The notes below the pieces were generated by a model that saw only the letters and a list, made by a program, of their open reading frames with translations, searched no databases and was not told where the DNA came from. A stretch of DNA of 37,666 nucleotides from Bacteroidales bacterium (GTDB lineage Bacteria; Bacteroidota; Bacteroidia; Bacteroidales; Paludibacteraceae), in the NCBI GenBank assembly GCA_015061165.1, contig SUXC01000021.1:1-37666 (forward strand). Reading direction: 5' to 3'. Shown here one piece after another: positions 6,217 to 14,455 of the stretch (positions are counted from its first letter, which is position 1; the number at the start of each line of letters is the position of its first letter). A program made the translations under genes and the position numbers.

Positions 6217-7461
6217 ATGAATATGACACAAACACTTACTCCCCCTGCTCAACGCAAGCGCCTCTTGTCGTTGGACATATTGCGCGGTATCACTGTGGCA
6301 GGAATGATTATGGTAAACAACCCTGGTTCGTGGGCGCATATCTATGCACCTCTCCGCCATGCGGCATGGAATGGTTGTACACCTACAGACTTGGTTTTCC
6401 CATTCTTTGTTTTCTGCATGGGCGTGGCAATGTATATCAGCCACAGCAAGTCGAATTTTGATTTCAATTGGGCTACTGCTCGCAAGATTATCGTGCGCGG
6501 TTTGCTGATTGTGCTCATCGGTTGGGCACTGAGTTGGTATGGCATGGCACTGCGCCAATTCATCAAGGGGGCTGACTTTGTAACAGCCATGTGGACCTAC
6601 CCTGTTGCGAACATTCGCTATCTGGGCGTGTTCCCTCGCTTGGGTCTGGTCAGTTTGTTTGGCGGTTTATTGCTGCTGGCGTTCAAACCTAAACGCATAT
6701 TGTGGGTGTCGGGTGCTTTGATGCTCATATACTGTATCTTACAGAGCGTAACCAATAGTTTCGAACTCACCGCTCAGAACATGGAATCCATTGTGGATAT
6801 GAAAATTCTGGGCGATGACCATATCTATCACATGCGCAATGCCGCTGGCGAGCGCATTGGTTTTGACCCAGAGGGGTTGCTATCTACTATCCCTTGTATC
6901 GCTCATGTGCTGGTAGGTGCATGGGTGGGCAAACTGATTATGACCGAAAAAGACCTGTGGGGTAAGGTTACACGCGCGCTGTTGGCTGGTGCTATTATGA
7001 TGATTCTTGGTTTCTGTCTGGATTATGCTTATCCTATCAACAAAGCCATGTGGTCTGCCAGCTATGTGTTGGTAACCTGCGGTTTGGCAAGTTGTATCTT
7101 GGGTATTCTGACATGGATTTTGGATATTCGTTTGCCACAACTCCAAGAGGTGAAACCTACCACTGCTTGCCAAAAAGTGCATCATGCAGTGGCAAAGAAC
7201 TGGTATAAGTTCTTCGAGACATTTGGCGTTAATCCATTATTTATCTTCTGTTTGAGTACTTGGTTTGTGGTGACTATTGCACAAGTGCGCTTTGAGTTCC
7301 ACGAGAAGACCTATAATGTATGGGGCTTCTGGTATCGCGAGTGCATGCAACCTTTGTTGGGCGATAAGGGTGGTTCATTGGCATGTGCCCTCAGCCTTGT
7401 GTTGCTGATGTGGGCTATCGGTTATATCCTTTATCGCAAAAAGATTTACATCAAGTTATAG
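6217..7461 (+). CDS. Heparan-alpha-glucosaminide N-acetyltransferase-like membrane protein (DUF5009/COG4299)
   Basis: A 414-residue polytopic membrane protein. The start LLSLDILRGITVAGMIMVNN, then WNGCTPTDLVFPFFVFCMGV, is the hallmark of the COG4299/NagX family, related to eukaryotic HGSNAT, which acetylates glucosamine using acetyl-CoA. About ten hydrophobic segments are spread along it. The second Met (6223) is an alternative start. A likely role in sugar acetylation or GlcNAc metabolism is inferred from the family only; bacterial members are poorly characterised. The gene stands alone between the tsf terminator and ribF. No TAnnTTTG promoter is clear in front; the spacer is mostly a 7-bp repeat array. 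Confidence 0.85.
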   Translation: MNMTQTLTPPAQRKRLLSLDILRGITVAGMIMVNNPGSWAHIYAPLRHAAWNGCTPTDLVFPFFVFCMGVAMYISHSKSNFDFNWATARKIIVRGLLIVLIGWALSWYGMALRQFIKGADFVTAMWTYPVANIRYLGVFPRLGLVSLFGGLLLLAFKPKRILWVSGALMLIYCILQSVTNSFELTAQNMESIVDMKILGDDHIYHMRNAAGERIGFDPEGLLSTIPCIAHVLVGAWVGKLIMTEKDLWGKVTRALLAGAIMMILGFCLDYAYPINKAMWSASYVLVTCGLASCILGILTWILDIRLPQLQEVKPTTACQKVHHAVAKNWYKFFETFGVNPLFIFCLSTWFVVTIAQVRFEFHEKTYNVWGFWYRECMQPLLGDKGGSLACALSLVLLMWAIGYILYRKKIYIKL

Positions 7462-7512
7462 TATTTGGTTGAGATAGTTTAGATTTCTCGAGCGTAGCGA
7501 GTAGGAGATATA

Positions 7513-8379
7513 ATGCCCAAGATAGCGACAATAGGATTTTTTGACGGTGTCCATCGCGGACACCGTTTCCTATTTGCTCAGTTGCACGAGCATGCCAAAC
7601 ATTATCAGCTCACGCCTGCTATCTATACGTTTGATTGTCATCCCAAGGAATTGCTGACGGGGAAAGCGCCAGCCATGCTGACGACGCATGATGAACGAAA
7701 AACGCTACTTCAGCCTTTTGGAGAAGTACATTTCTTGGATTTTGCACGGGTGCAACACCTGACGGCGGAGCAGTTTATGCGCTATTTGCAAGAGGAAGAA
7801 CAGGTTGAGGTATTGCTCATGGGATATGACCATCGCTTTGGTTCGGACCAACTCAAAGGCTTTTCTGAATATGAGAAGGTGGCGCGTGGAGTAGGGTTGC
7901 GCGTGGAACGTGCGCATGAGTGTCTGGTGGATAGTTTGCCTGTGAGTTCAACGCGTATTCGCAAACTGCTTCACGAAGGACAAATCAAACAGGTGAATCG
8001 ACTTTTAGGCTATCACTACTCGCTAACAGGCATCGTGGAACATGGCAATGGCATAGGTGCACAGATAGGTTTTCCAACTGCGAATATCCATATACAGTCT
8101 GACAAACTGCTACCTATGTCGGGTGTGTATGTGGCAAAAAGCATTGTGGATAATCAAACATGGGCTACGGTCGTGAATATCGGCAGTAACCCAACAGTGG
8201 GAAACAATCATGTGACAGTGGAGGCTCATTTGATTGATTATCAGGGAGATTTGTATGGGAAAATGCTCGTGATAGTTTTTGAGGACTTTATTCGAGAAGA
8301 GCGAAAATTTGGCTCCTTATCAGAACTCCAGGGACAAATAAGCGAAGATGTGCAACAAAGTGTTTTGCGAAGGTATTAG
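7513..8379 (+). CDS. ribF: Bifunctional riboflavin kinase / FAD synthetase
   Basis: Converts riboflavin to FMN and FMN to FAD. The 288-residue protein has an N-terminal nucleotidyltransferase domain with GFFDGVHRGH (8-17), GYDHRFG near 103 and SSTRIRKLL near 145. The C-terminal kinase domain has GIGAQIGFPTANI near 178-190, containing the Mg-binding PTAN, and HLIDYQGDLYGK near 238. It is somewhat shorter than the usual 305-315 residues but both domains are complete. It is followed by a terminator-like double hairpin at 8422-8463. ribH lies one gene further on under a different promoter. Confidence 0.95.
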   Translation: MPKIATIGFFDGVHRGHRFLFAQLHEHAKHYQLTPAIYTFDCHPKELLTGKAPAMLTTHDERKTLLQPFGEVHFLDFARVQHLTAEQFMRYLQEEEQVEVLLMGYDHRFGSDQLKGFSEYEKVARGVGLRVERAHECLVDSLPVSSTRIRKLLHEGQIKQVNRLLGYHYSLTGIVEHGNGIGAQIGFPTANIHIQSDKLLPMSGVYVAKSIVDNQTWATVVNIGSNPTVGNNHVTVEAHLIDYQGDLYGKMLVIVFEDFIREERKFGSLSELQGQISEDVQQSVLRRY

Positions 8380-8421
8380 CATCATCGGGGTGGTATCGTG
8401 AGATATAGTATGCCCGAAATG

Positions 8422-8463
8422 CACGAAAATTTCGTGTGAAAATAAATTTTCACTCATTTTTCT
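8422..8463 (+). terminator. Terminator after ribF (two adjacent palindromes)
   Basis: CACGAAA/TTTCGTG (8422-8436) is followed by GTGAAAA/TTTTCAC (8436-8453), and then by TCATTTTTCTT. The second hairpin plus T-run looks like an intrinsic terminator. It abuts the next promoter. Confidence 0.55.
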
Positions 8464-8493
8464 TGCATATATGCAATTTTTGTTGTACCTTTG
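8463..8493 (+). promoter_or_regulatory. Promoter of the TPR-ribH gene group
   Basis: TTG at 8463-8465, a 20-bp gap and TACCTTTG at 8486-8493. The gap begins with the palindrome TGCATATATGCA, overlapping the -33 TTG. Start of transcription is expected near 8500, about 28 bases before the ATG at 8528. Confidence 0.8.
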
Positions 8494-8527
8494 CACGTTA
8501 ATTTTGAAATAATAAATAAAAAACAAT

Positions 8528-9205
8528 ATGGCAAAGAAAGATTTTAAGAAAGAAGAGCAAAACTTGGAGAACGTACAAGAGGCTCTCAACACTACCAGTG
8601 TTTGGATTGAAGCAAACCAAAACAAACTGACATGGGCTATCACCGCTATCGTGGTAGTAGTATTGGGCGTGATCGCTCTGAATACATACGTGCTCAAACC
8701 AAAAGCAGCAGAGGCAAGCAACGAGAATGCAAAAGCAGTCGTTTATTTCGCACAAGGCAACTATGAGGTGGCTCTGAATGGCAACGACGCAGAGTGCATT
8801 GGTTTTGAGGCAATTGCTAATGAATACAAATGCTCTCAACCTGGTAAATTGGCTGCCCTCTATGCAGGTATCTGCTACTACCAATTGGGCGACTATGCTG
8901 CTGCCGCAGAGTATTTGGCTAAGTTCAGTGCAAAAGACTTGAATATCGAGCCTGCTGCTGCACAACTCTTGGGCGATGCATACGTACAAATGGAGGATTA
9001 TGCTAAGGCTGCAAAGGCATTCAACGCTGCTGCTAAGTCTGGCAACGAGTTGATTGCTCCTATGAGTTTGAAGAAATTGGGCTTCGTTCAAATGGAACTC
9101 GGCAACAACGCTGCTGCAAAAAAGGCGTTTGAGACCATTAAGAACGATTATCCTGCTTCTGCAGAGGCACAAGATATTGAGAAATATATTGCTATCGTAA
9201 AATAA
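8528..9205 (+). CDS. Membrane-anchored tetratricopeptide repeat protein
   Basis: 225 residues with a charged N-terminus, one hydrophobic segment at about 36-58 (ITAIVVVVLGVIALN), then helical repeats of TPR type such as LAALYAGICYYQLGDYAAAA, AAQLLGDAYVQMEDYAKAAK and FVQMELGNNAAAKKAF. These modules serve protein-protein contacts, and the helices should face the periplasm. The layout resembles YfgM/BamD-like TPR proteins of Bacteroidales, but the partner is unknown. It is the first gene after the promoter at 8463-8493; ribH follows after 45 bp. Confidence 0.85.
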   Translation: MAKKDFKKEEQNLENVQEALNTTSVWIEANQNKLTWAITAIVVVVLGVIALNTYVLKPKAAEASNENAKAVVYFAQGNYEVALNGNDAECIGFEAIANEYKCSQPGKLAALYAGICYYQLGDYAAAAEYLAKFSAKDLNIEPAAAQLLGDAYVQMEDYAKAAKAFNAAAKSGNELIAPMSLKKLGFVQMELGNNAAAKKAFETIKNDYPASAEAQDIEKYIAIVK

Positions 9206-9250
9206 TTTCACATTGTACGTAAATTGTACATTGTCAAATTGTAAATTTGT

Positions 9251-9787
9251 ATGACAACTGATTTGTCGCAATATAACGCGAACGAATTGCCTAACGCTGA
9301 TGTGCTTGCACGTCAGCGTTATGCTATTGTAGTAGCAGACTGGAATAGCGAGATTACCCATAAATTGGCACAAGGCGCGATTGATACTCTTCTCAAACAC
9401 GGCGTGAAAGAGGAGAATATTGATGTGATGCATGTGCCAGGTACCGTGGAGCTCACTTACGGCGCGGCTCTCTATGTGACTGGTCATAAAGGTGGCAGTT
9501 TCTTGAAAGGTTGCGCCGTGAATGCCGTTATCGTGATAGGATGTGTCATCAAAGGGGATACACCACACTTCGATTATGTATGCCAGTCTGTCACTCAAGG
9601 AGTAACCATGCTCAATGCTCAAGGTGCTATGTGGACAGGACAAACTACTGTATCTTATTGCCCCGTCATCTTCTCTGTACTCACCACACTGGACAAACAA
9701 CAAGCACTTGACCGCGCAGGCGGACGTCTGGGCAATAAGGGCGTGGAAGGTGCTGTTACTGCCATTAAAATGGCTAATCTATTATAA
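9251..9787 (+). CDS. ribH: 6,7-dimethyl-8-ribityllumazine synthase
   Basis: Penultimate step of riboflavin synthesis: joins 5-amino-6-ribitylaminouracil and 3,4-dihydroxybutanone phosphate. The 178 residues show the family segments VVADWNSEITHKL (about 27-39), VPGTVELTYGA near 65, VIVIGCVIKGDTPHFDYVC near 97-115 containing the catalytic His, and CPVIFSVLTT followed by QALDRAGGRLGNKG near 138-160. Length is near the norm (150-180). It shares an operon with the TPR gene; the ribF gene that uses its end product is just upstream. Confidence 0.96.
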   Translation: MTTDLSQYNANELPNADVLARQRYAIVVADWNSEITHKLAQGAIDTLLKHGVKEENIDVMHVPGTVELTYGAALYVTGHKGGSFLKGCAVNAVIVIGCVIKGDTPHFDYVCQSVTQGVTMLNAQGAMWTGQTTVSYCPVIFSVLTTLDKQQALDRAGGRLGNKGVEGAVTAIKMANLL

Positions 9788-9806
9788 CAAATCTTAATTC
9801 ACTACT

Positions 9807-10916
9807 ATGAGTTCACATTTGAAACAGTATTTCTCGGCGCTGTATTGGAAAGAATTAGCATTGGATTTCTGGCACGCGTTGGGAACAAAGAAATTCTGGA
9901 AAGAATTGGTAGTTATGACCGTAGGTATCATGATTGGCGCTGCTGCGGTGTATTATTTCCTGATGCCCAGCCACCTGATTATCGGTACGATTTCGGGTCT
10001 GAGTATCGTTATTAATACCCTTATCGGTGGTACGCCTGATACGTTCTCTTATTTGGTGATGGGTATCAATGCCTTTTTGCTGATTTTGGCTTTTCTATTG
10101 ATTGGCAATGAGTTTGGAGCTAAGACCGTTTATACGGCTATGATTCTTGGTCCTCTGACACAAGTATGGGATCGTATCTATCCATACACCAATTTTACGC
10201 ACCGTGTGATAGAGAACCCCGATGTGTTGGCGCAACTGCAAGCAGGACAGACGGTGCTTGATATGAACGGCAATCCCTATCTGCTGAGTAGGGCAGGCGA
10301 GGTACTGGAGCAAGTAAAGGAATCAGTCATGTCCGCAGGATTGGGTATGGGCGATTTGTGGTTTGACTTGGTGTGCTTTGTGCTGTTGCTCTCTGCGAGT
10401 CAGGCTATTGAGTTCCGTGTGAATGCTTCTACCGGTGGTTTGGACATATTGGCAAAGATTATCAACAAATTCTTGCATTTCGATATAGGAATGTCGGTGT
10501 CAATTGGCGGTGCATTGATTTGCTGTACAGCGTTCCTTATCAACGACTTCCGTTTGGTAGTGATAGGTTTGATAGGTACATGGCTCAATGGTATAGTGAT
10601 TAACTATTTTACGGCATCGCTTGACCGCAGGAAACGCGTGTGTATCATCTCGCGTGAGCATGCGCGCATACGCAAATACATAGTGGAGGACTTGGTACGT
10701 GGTTGCTCCTTGTACACAGTAGAGGGTGGATACACAGGTGAAGAGTCCAAAGAGATTCAGTCGTTGCTTACTCAGGAAGAGTTTGCCTCGTTGATGGCAT
10801 TTATTCGTGATAACAATATCAAGGCGTTTATCACCGCCAGCAACTGCTCTGAGATTTATGGTCTGTGGTTGAAACACCGCAAACGCCATGGCAGAATAGA
10901 AGTGTCGAATGAATAA
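9807..10916 (+). CDS. YitT family membrane protein (DUF161 + DUF2179)
   Basis: 369 residues. The N-terminal two thirds hold about six membrane segments, including MTVGIMIGAAAVYYFLMP, ISGLSIVINTLIGG and FVLLLSASQAIEF. The soluble C-terminus (about 290-360) has the DUF2179 pattern, including AFITASNCSEIYG. A segment at about 125-175 between membrane parts is a Bacteroidota-type insertion. The function of YitT proteins is not established; an uptake or efflux role is often guessed. It lies 20 bp after ribH and 25 bp before the nucleotidyltransferase, so all are probably co-transcribed. Confidence 0.88.
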   Translation: MSSHLKQYFSALYWKELALDFWHALGTKKFWKELVVMTVGIMIGAAAVYYFLMPSHLIIGTISGLSIVINTLIGGTPDTFSYLVMGINAFLLILAFLLIGNEFGAKTVYTAMILGPLTQVWDRIYPYTNFTHRVIENPDVLAQLQAGQTVLDMNGNPYLLSRAGEVLEQVKESVMSAGLGMGDLWFDLVCFVLLLSASQAIEFRVNASTGGLDILAKIINKFLHFDIGMSVSIGGALICCTAFLINDFRLVVIGLIGTWLNGIVINYFTASLDRRKRVCIISREHARIRKYIVEDLVRGCSLYTVEGGYTGEESKEIQSLLTQEEFASLMAFIRDNNIKAFITASNCSEIYGLWLKHRKRHGRIEVSNE

Positions 10917-10940
10917 AATAACCAATAAAATACTATTACA

Positions 10941-11846
10941 ATGAAACCAACATTATTTATCTTGGCTGCTGGCATGGGCAGCCGTTACGGTGGTCTAAAA
11001 CAATTGGATGGTCTTGGACCTAATGGTGAAACAATCATGGATTATAGCGTTTATGATGCTCTTCGTGCAGGTTTTGGCAAAGTGGTATTTGTCATCCGCA
11101 AAGATTTTGAAGAGGATTTTCGCAACATCGTACTCAGCAAGTATGCTGATCATGTACCATGCGAAGTATGCTTCCAAGGGATAGATAACTTGCCAGAGGG
11201 CTTTACACGCAACCCAGAACGTACCAAACCATGGGGTACCAACCATGCGGTATTGATGGCAAAAGGTATTATCAATGAGCCATTTATGGTGATTAATGCC
11301 GATGACTTCTATGGCAAGGAGTCGTTTGAGGTGATGGCTAAATTCTTGAACGAAGTAGAGGGACAACAAGGCAAGTACTGCATGGCAGGCTATCGCGTAG
11401 GAAACACCTTGAGCGAGCATGGCAGTGTAAGTCGTGGTGTATGCAGCACGGATGCTAACAATTTCTTGACCGATGTAGTGGAGCGTACCTCTATTGAGAA
11501 CAAAGATGGACATGTTTGCTACAAGGGCGAGAATGGTGAGGATGTTGAGATACCATTTGATACTCCAGTTAGTATGAACATGTGGGGCTTTACACCTGAG
11601 TACTTTGACTATGCTGAGGAGGCATTCAAGGCATTTTTGACCAAGAATGCACAAGAACTGAAAGCAGAGTTCTATATTCCTACTTTGGTGAATGATATGA
11701 TTAATGCTGGAACCGCTACTTGCGAAGTACTGGATACTCCAGCCAAATGGTTTGGCGTAACATACGCTAACGACCGCGAGATGGTAGTAGGCAAGATTCA
11801 AGCATTGGTGGATGCAGGTGTTTACCCAAGCCCATTGTTTGGATAA
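10941..11846 (+). CDS. Sugar-phosphate nucleotidyltransferase
   Basis: 301 residues of the NTP-transferase fold. The N-terminal signature LFILAAGMGSRYGGLKQLDG carries the nucleotide-binding loop. VINADDFYGKESFEV (near 118) supplies the Mg-binding Asp residues. Proteins of this group activate sugar-1-phosphates, but the sugar cannot be read from the sequence. The galE gene 33 bp downstream suggests a role in UDP-hexose or similar nucleotide-sugar supply for envelope polysaccharide. Confidence 0.9.
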   Translation: MKPTLFILAAGMGSRYGGLKQLDGLGPNGETIMDYSVYDALRAGFGKVVFVIRKDFEEDFRNIVLSKYADHVPCEVCFQGIDNLPEGFTRNPERTKPWGTNHAVLMAKGIINEPFMVINADDFYGKESFEVMAKFLNEVEGQQGKYCMAGYRVGNTLSEHGSVSRGVCSTDANNFLTDVVERTSIENKDGHVCYKGENGEDVEIPFDTPVSMNMWGFTPEYFDYAEEAFKAFLTKNAQELKAEFYIPTLVNDMINAGTATCEVLDTPAKWFGVTYANDREMVVGKIQALVDAGVYPSPLFG

Positions 11847-11879
11847 CTTTGCATTAAGAATTTTGAGTTTTAAGGTAAA

Positions 11880-12911
11880 ATGGCTCGTATTTTAGTAACA
11901 GGCGGAACTGGATATATCGGTTCGCATACGGTAGTCGAACTCATACAGAAGGGCTACGATGTAGTCATTGTGGATAACTTGAGCAACTCCAACAAGGATA
12001 TGTTGGATGGTATAGCTGCTATTGTGGGCAAGCAACCCGACTTTGAACAAGTGGACTGCAATGATGCTACGGCTCTGGCCGACGTGATGAATCGTTATGC
12101 AGATATTCAGGCTGTGATTCACTTTGCAGCCAGCAAGGCAGTAGGTGAATCCGTGGAGCAACCACTCCTCTATTATCGTAATAACCTCATGTCGCTGGTT
12201 ACCCTCCTCGAACAGATGAAGGCACATGGCATTCAGCATATTGTCTTCTCCAGCTCCTGCACCGTCTATGGTCAGCCATCTGCAGAGCATTTGCCTGTAG
12301 ATGAGACCGCTCCGATACAAGTAGCACTCTCGCCATACGGCAATACGAAGCAAATCAACGAGGAGATTATTCGCGATGAAGCGCATGCTAATGCTGCGTT
12401 GCATGCTACTATCTTGCGCTATTTTAATCCTATCGGCGCGCACCCTTCGGCTATGATTGGTGAACTACCTAATGGCGTGCCTAATAACCTTTTGCCTTTC
12501 GTTACCCAGACGGCTGCTGGTCTGCGCCAACAACTCAGGGTGTATGGCAATGACTATAATACCCCAGATGGCTCCTGTATCCGTGACTATATCTACGTAG
12601 TGGACTTGGCACGTGCCCATGTGAAAGCTGTAGAGCGTATGCTCTCAGGCCAAGCAGCGGAGCAGGTGGAGGTCTTCAATCTCGGTACTGGTCGCGGATT
12701 GAGCGTCTTGGAGATTGTCAATACCTTTATGCAGGTGACTGGCGTGAATGTGCCCTACGAGATTGTAGGACGCCGCGAGGGCGATATAGAGCAGGTATGG
12801 GCTAAACCCGATAAGGCCAATAATGTCTTGGGCTGGAAAGCCGACACGCCTATCGAAGAGGTGCTACTCAGCGCATGGAACTGGGAGAAAAAACTCAGAG
12901 GCATAGAATAA
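11880..12911 (+). CDS. galE: UDP-glucose 4-epimerase
   Basis: Interconverts UDP-glucose and UDP-galactose with bound NAD. The 343 residues begin with the Rossmann motif GGTGYIGSHT (7-16). The SSSCTVYG segment near 124 holds the catalytic Ser/Thr and YGNTK near 150 gives the YxxxK pair. IRDYIYVVDLARAH near 240 and NLGTGRGLSVLEIV near 272 are typical of GalE. It closes the plus-strand gene group that starts at 8528; a very long hairpin follows at 12943-12999. Confidence 0.95.
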   Translation: MARILVTGGTGYIGSHTVVELIQKGYDVVIVDNLSNSNKDMLDGIAAIVGKQPDFEQVDCNDATALADVMNRYADIQAVIHFAASKAVGESVEQPLLYYRNNLMSLVTLLEQMKAHGIQHIVFSSSCTVYGQPSAEHLPVDETAPIQVALSPYGNTKQINEEIIRDEAHANAALHATILRYFNPIGAHPSAMIGELPNGVPNNLLPFVTQTAAGLRQQLRVYGNDYNTPDGSCIRDYIYVVDLARAHVKAVERMLSGQAAEQVEVFNLGTGRGLSVLEIVNTFMQVTGVNVPYEIVGRREGDIEQVWAKPDKANNVLGWKADTPIEEVLLSAWNWEKKLRGIE

Positions 12912-12913
12912 CT

Positions 12914-12941
12914 GAATCAGGACTCGCGAATCAGGAGTCAG
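12914..12941 (+). repeat. 7-bp-period repeat array (GAATCAG type), four units
   Basis: GAATCAG, GACTCGC, GAATCAG, GAGTCAG directly after the galE stop and before the convergent terminator. Confidence 0.65.
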
Positions 12942-12942
12942 G

Positions 12943-12999
12943 AATAATCACCCATAAAAAGAGGTCGCAACATGCGACCTCTTTTTATGGGTGATTATT
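12943..12999. terminator. Bidirectional terminator between galE and rsmD
   Basis: A perfect 27-bp inverted repeat (12943-12969 and 12973-12999) with a 3-base loop ACA. The arms contain AAAAAGAGGTCGCA and TGCGACCTCTTTTT, giving a T-run inside the stem in both directions. The rsmD stop codon (12995-12997) lies in the right arm. Confidence 0.85.
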
Positions 13000-13525
13000 G
13001 AAAGAATGTGAAATGTACGCTTCCGTATGTGCGTTGTTCTACAAAATGCGGATGCTGATAGAAATCGTGCGCCTTGGAGTGCTCTAAAACGAAATAACCT
13101 CTCTGCTTCAATAACCCTTGCTCGAAGATTAAATCGGGTATGGTGGGCAACGTAGGCAAATCGTATGGTGGGTCAGCATAGATAAAATCATACTGTATGT
13201 GGCATGCTTTGACAAACTTGAAGACATCGCCACGAATGAGGTGGAGGTTCTTGATACCTAACTGTTTGCAACATGAGATGATGAAGTTCTGTTGTGTGTG
13301 TGCCATCTCCACGGCTGTCACTTCGCGCGCTCCGCGCGACACAAACTCCAACCCAATACCGCCTGTACCCGCAAACAAATCCAGCATGTCCACTCCCTCA
13401 AAATCCATACGGTTCTGGAGGAGGTTGAATAAACTCTCCTTAGCAAAATCCGTTGTTGGACGTGCTGTGATATTTTTAGGGGGCGCCAACCGACGCCCCC
13501 TAAATGTTCCCGAAATAATTCTCAT
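12995..13525 (-). CDS. rsmD: 16S rRNA (guanine(966)-N(2))-methyltransferase
   Basis: Methylates G966 of 16S rRNA with SAM. The 176 residues start MRIISGTFRGRRLAPP, typical of RsmD. VDMLDLFAGTGGIGLEFVSRG (split here as motif I, near 44-64) is the SAM site and YADPPYDLP near 134-142 is the catalytic DPPY motif. It lies 4 bp after the stop of the membrane-anchored protein gene at 13530-14297, so the two form an operon read leftward from the promoter at 14351-14381. Its stop codon is inside the convergent terminator. Confidence 0.95.
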   Translation of the reverse strand: MRIISGTFRGRRLAPPKNITARPTTDFAKESLFNLLQNRMDFEGVDMLDLFAGTGGIGLEFVSRGAREVTAVEMAHTQQNFIISCCKQLGIKNLHLIRGDVFKFVKACHIQYDFIYADPPYDLPTLPTIPDLIFEQGLLKQRGYFVLEHSKAHDFYQHPHFVEQRTYGSVHFTFFQ

Positions 13526-13529
13526 TTAA

Positions 13530-14297
13530 TTACTCCCAGTTGCCAGCGTTGTTGTTAGGAGCCTCTACAGAACCTACTTTCAAACCAGGATAGTGCTCGA
13601 GTTTCTCCTCCTTGTCGATGAGGTTCACGCGCTCTTGGTTGTTGAGGTCGTGGAGATAAGTGTTGTAGTGAGCACGGATTTCGAAGATAGGTACCTTAAT
13701 GCCTTGAGAAGTGGTGTACTCGTTGTTGGTCTCTACCTCAAATCTCACATTGTCGGTATATGGGATATAGATGATTTCGCCAATGTTCTCCTCGGTGTAT
13801 TGACCTTTATACAAAGATTGAATCATATTGGTAAGGATAGTATCACGACGGAAACCTTGCAAACCTACTGACTTCACTTCGCGGTCGTTAGCCCATACAT
13901 AGTTGTAGATTTGTACAAGACTGTCAGGACCTTGGAAGTTCATCTTGCGTTGTGCTTTGATACGAGCACGCTCAAGAATTTTAGCTGCTTTGGTCTCTGT
14001 CATACCGTCTTCCAATTGCTTCTCGCTCAAAGAACCTTCCTTCAAGACTTCTTTCTTTGGAGCAGTCTTCAAATAATCAATCAAAGAATCAAGGTCGGCT
14101 GTGAAATAGCCTTTGTCCAAACGGAACTGTGCCTCTGCAGTACGAAGACTAATCAGATTAGCAATAACTTTGGTCTCGCGCACTGCGCGCTCCTCTTCAA
14201 ATTGAATAGGAGTAACAACACTCTTCACGCAAATAAATGCCATGAAAATAACACCAATGACAAGCAAGGTGCGGATAATAATTTTTGTAGCGTTCAT
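13530..14297 (-). CDS. Membrane-anchored protein of unknown function, pseudopilin-like N-terminus
   Basis: 255 residues, not recognised as a named family. One hydrophobic helix at about 6-25 (IIIRTLLVIGVIFMAFICV) is followed by a long charged helix with RAVRETKVIANLISLRTAEA and FRLDKGYFTADLDSLIDYL. That layout resembles pseudopilin-type proteins, which use such an N-terminal helix, and similar proteins occur in Bacteroidota. The rest is mixed alpha/beta, ending in an Asn-rich tail. It shares an operon with rsmD, 4 bp downstream. No link to rRNA methylation can be inferred from that alone. Confidence 0.75.
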   Translation of the reverse strand: MNATKIIIRTLLVIGVIFMAFICVKSVVTPIQFEEERAVRETKVIANLISLRTAEAQFRLDKGYFTADLDSLIDYLKTAPKKEVLKEGSLSEKQLEDGMTETKAAKILERARIKAQRKMNFQGPDSLVQIYNYVWANDREVKSVGLQGFRRDTILTNMIQSLYKGQYTEENIGEIIYIPYTDNVRFEVETNNEYTTSQGIKVPIFEIRAHYNTYLHDLNNQERVNLIDKEEKLEHYPGLKVGSVEAPNNNAGNWE

Positions 14298-14350
14298 ATT
14301 AGTTTTGTTTAAATTTACAGGTTAATGGATTTTATTTCACAAATCCGCTG

Positions 14351-14381
14351 CAAAGTTACTAATTCTTTTTCATATATGCAA
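14351..14381 (-). promoter_or_regulatory. Promoter of the 14297-12995 operon
   Basis: On the minus strand TTG (14381-14379), a 20-bp gap and TAACTTTG (14358-14351). The gap begins CATATATG, part of the shared palindromic element. Confidence 0.7.
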
Positions 14382-14408
14382 ATATTTTTTGGTGTTTCGT
14401 TTTTTTTC

Positions 14409-14439
14409 TTGCGTATATACATTTTTTTTTGTATCTTTG
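14409..14439 (+). promoter_or_regulatory. Promoter of the Rel-like gene
   Basis: TTG at 14409-14411, a 20-bp gap (CGTATATACA, then T-run) and TATCTTTG at 14432-14439. The transcript would start near 14446, only about 10 bases before the ATG at 14456. This rules out a start at 14429 and shows the short N-terminus is the expressed form. Confidence 0.75.
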
Positions 14440-14455
14440 CACCCGAAATTGTAGA

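Noticed and set aside
9206..9250. 7-bp array between the TPR gene and ribH
   Set aside because: ATTGTAC-like words recur, but the spacing is irregular (11 bp), so periodicity is not convincing.
14429..14455. Longer N-terminus of the Rel protein (start at 14429)
   Set aside because: This ATG lies next to the -7 promoter box, upstream of the expected transcript start; 14456 or 14465 is used instead.
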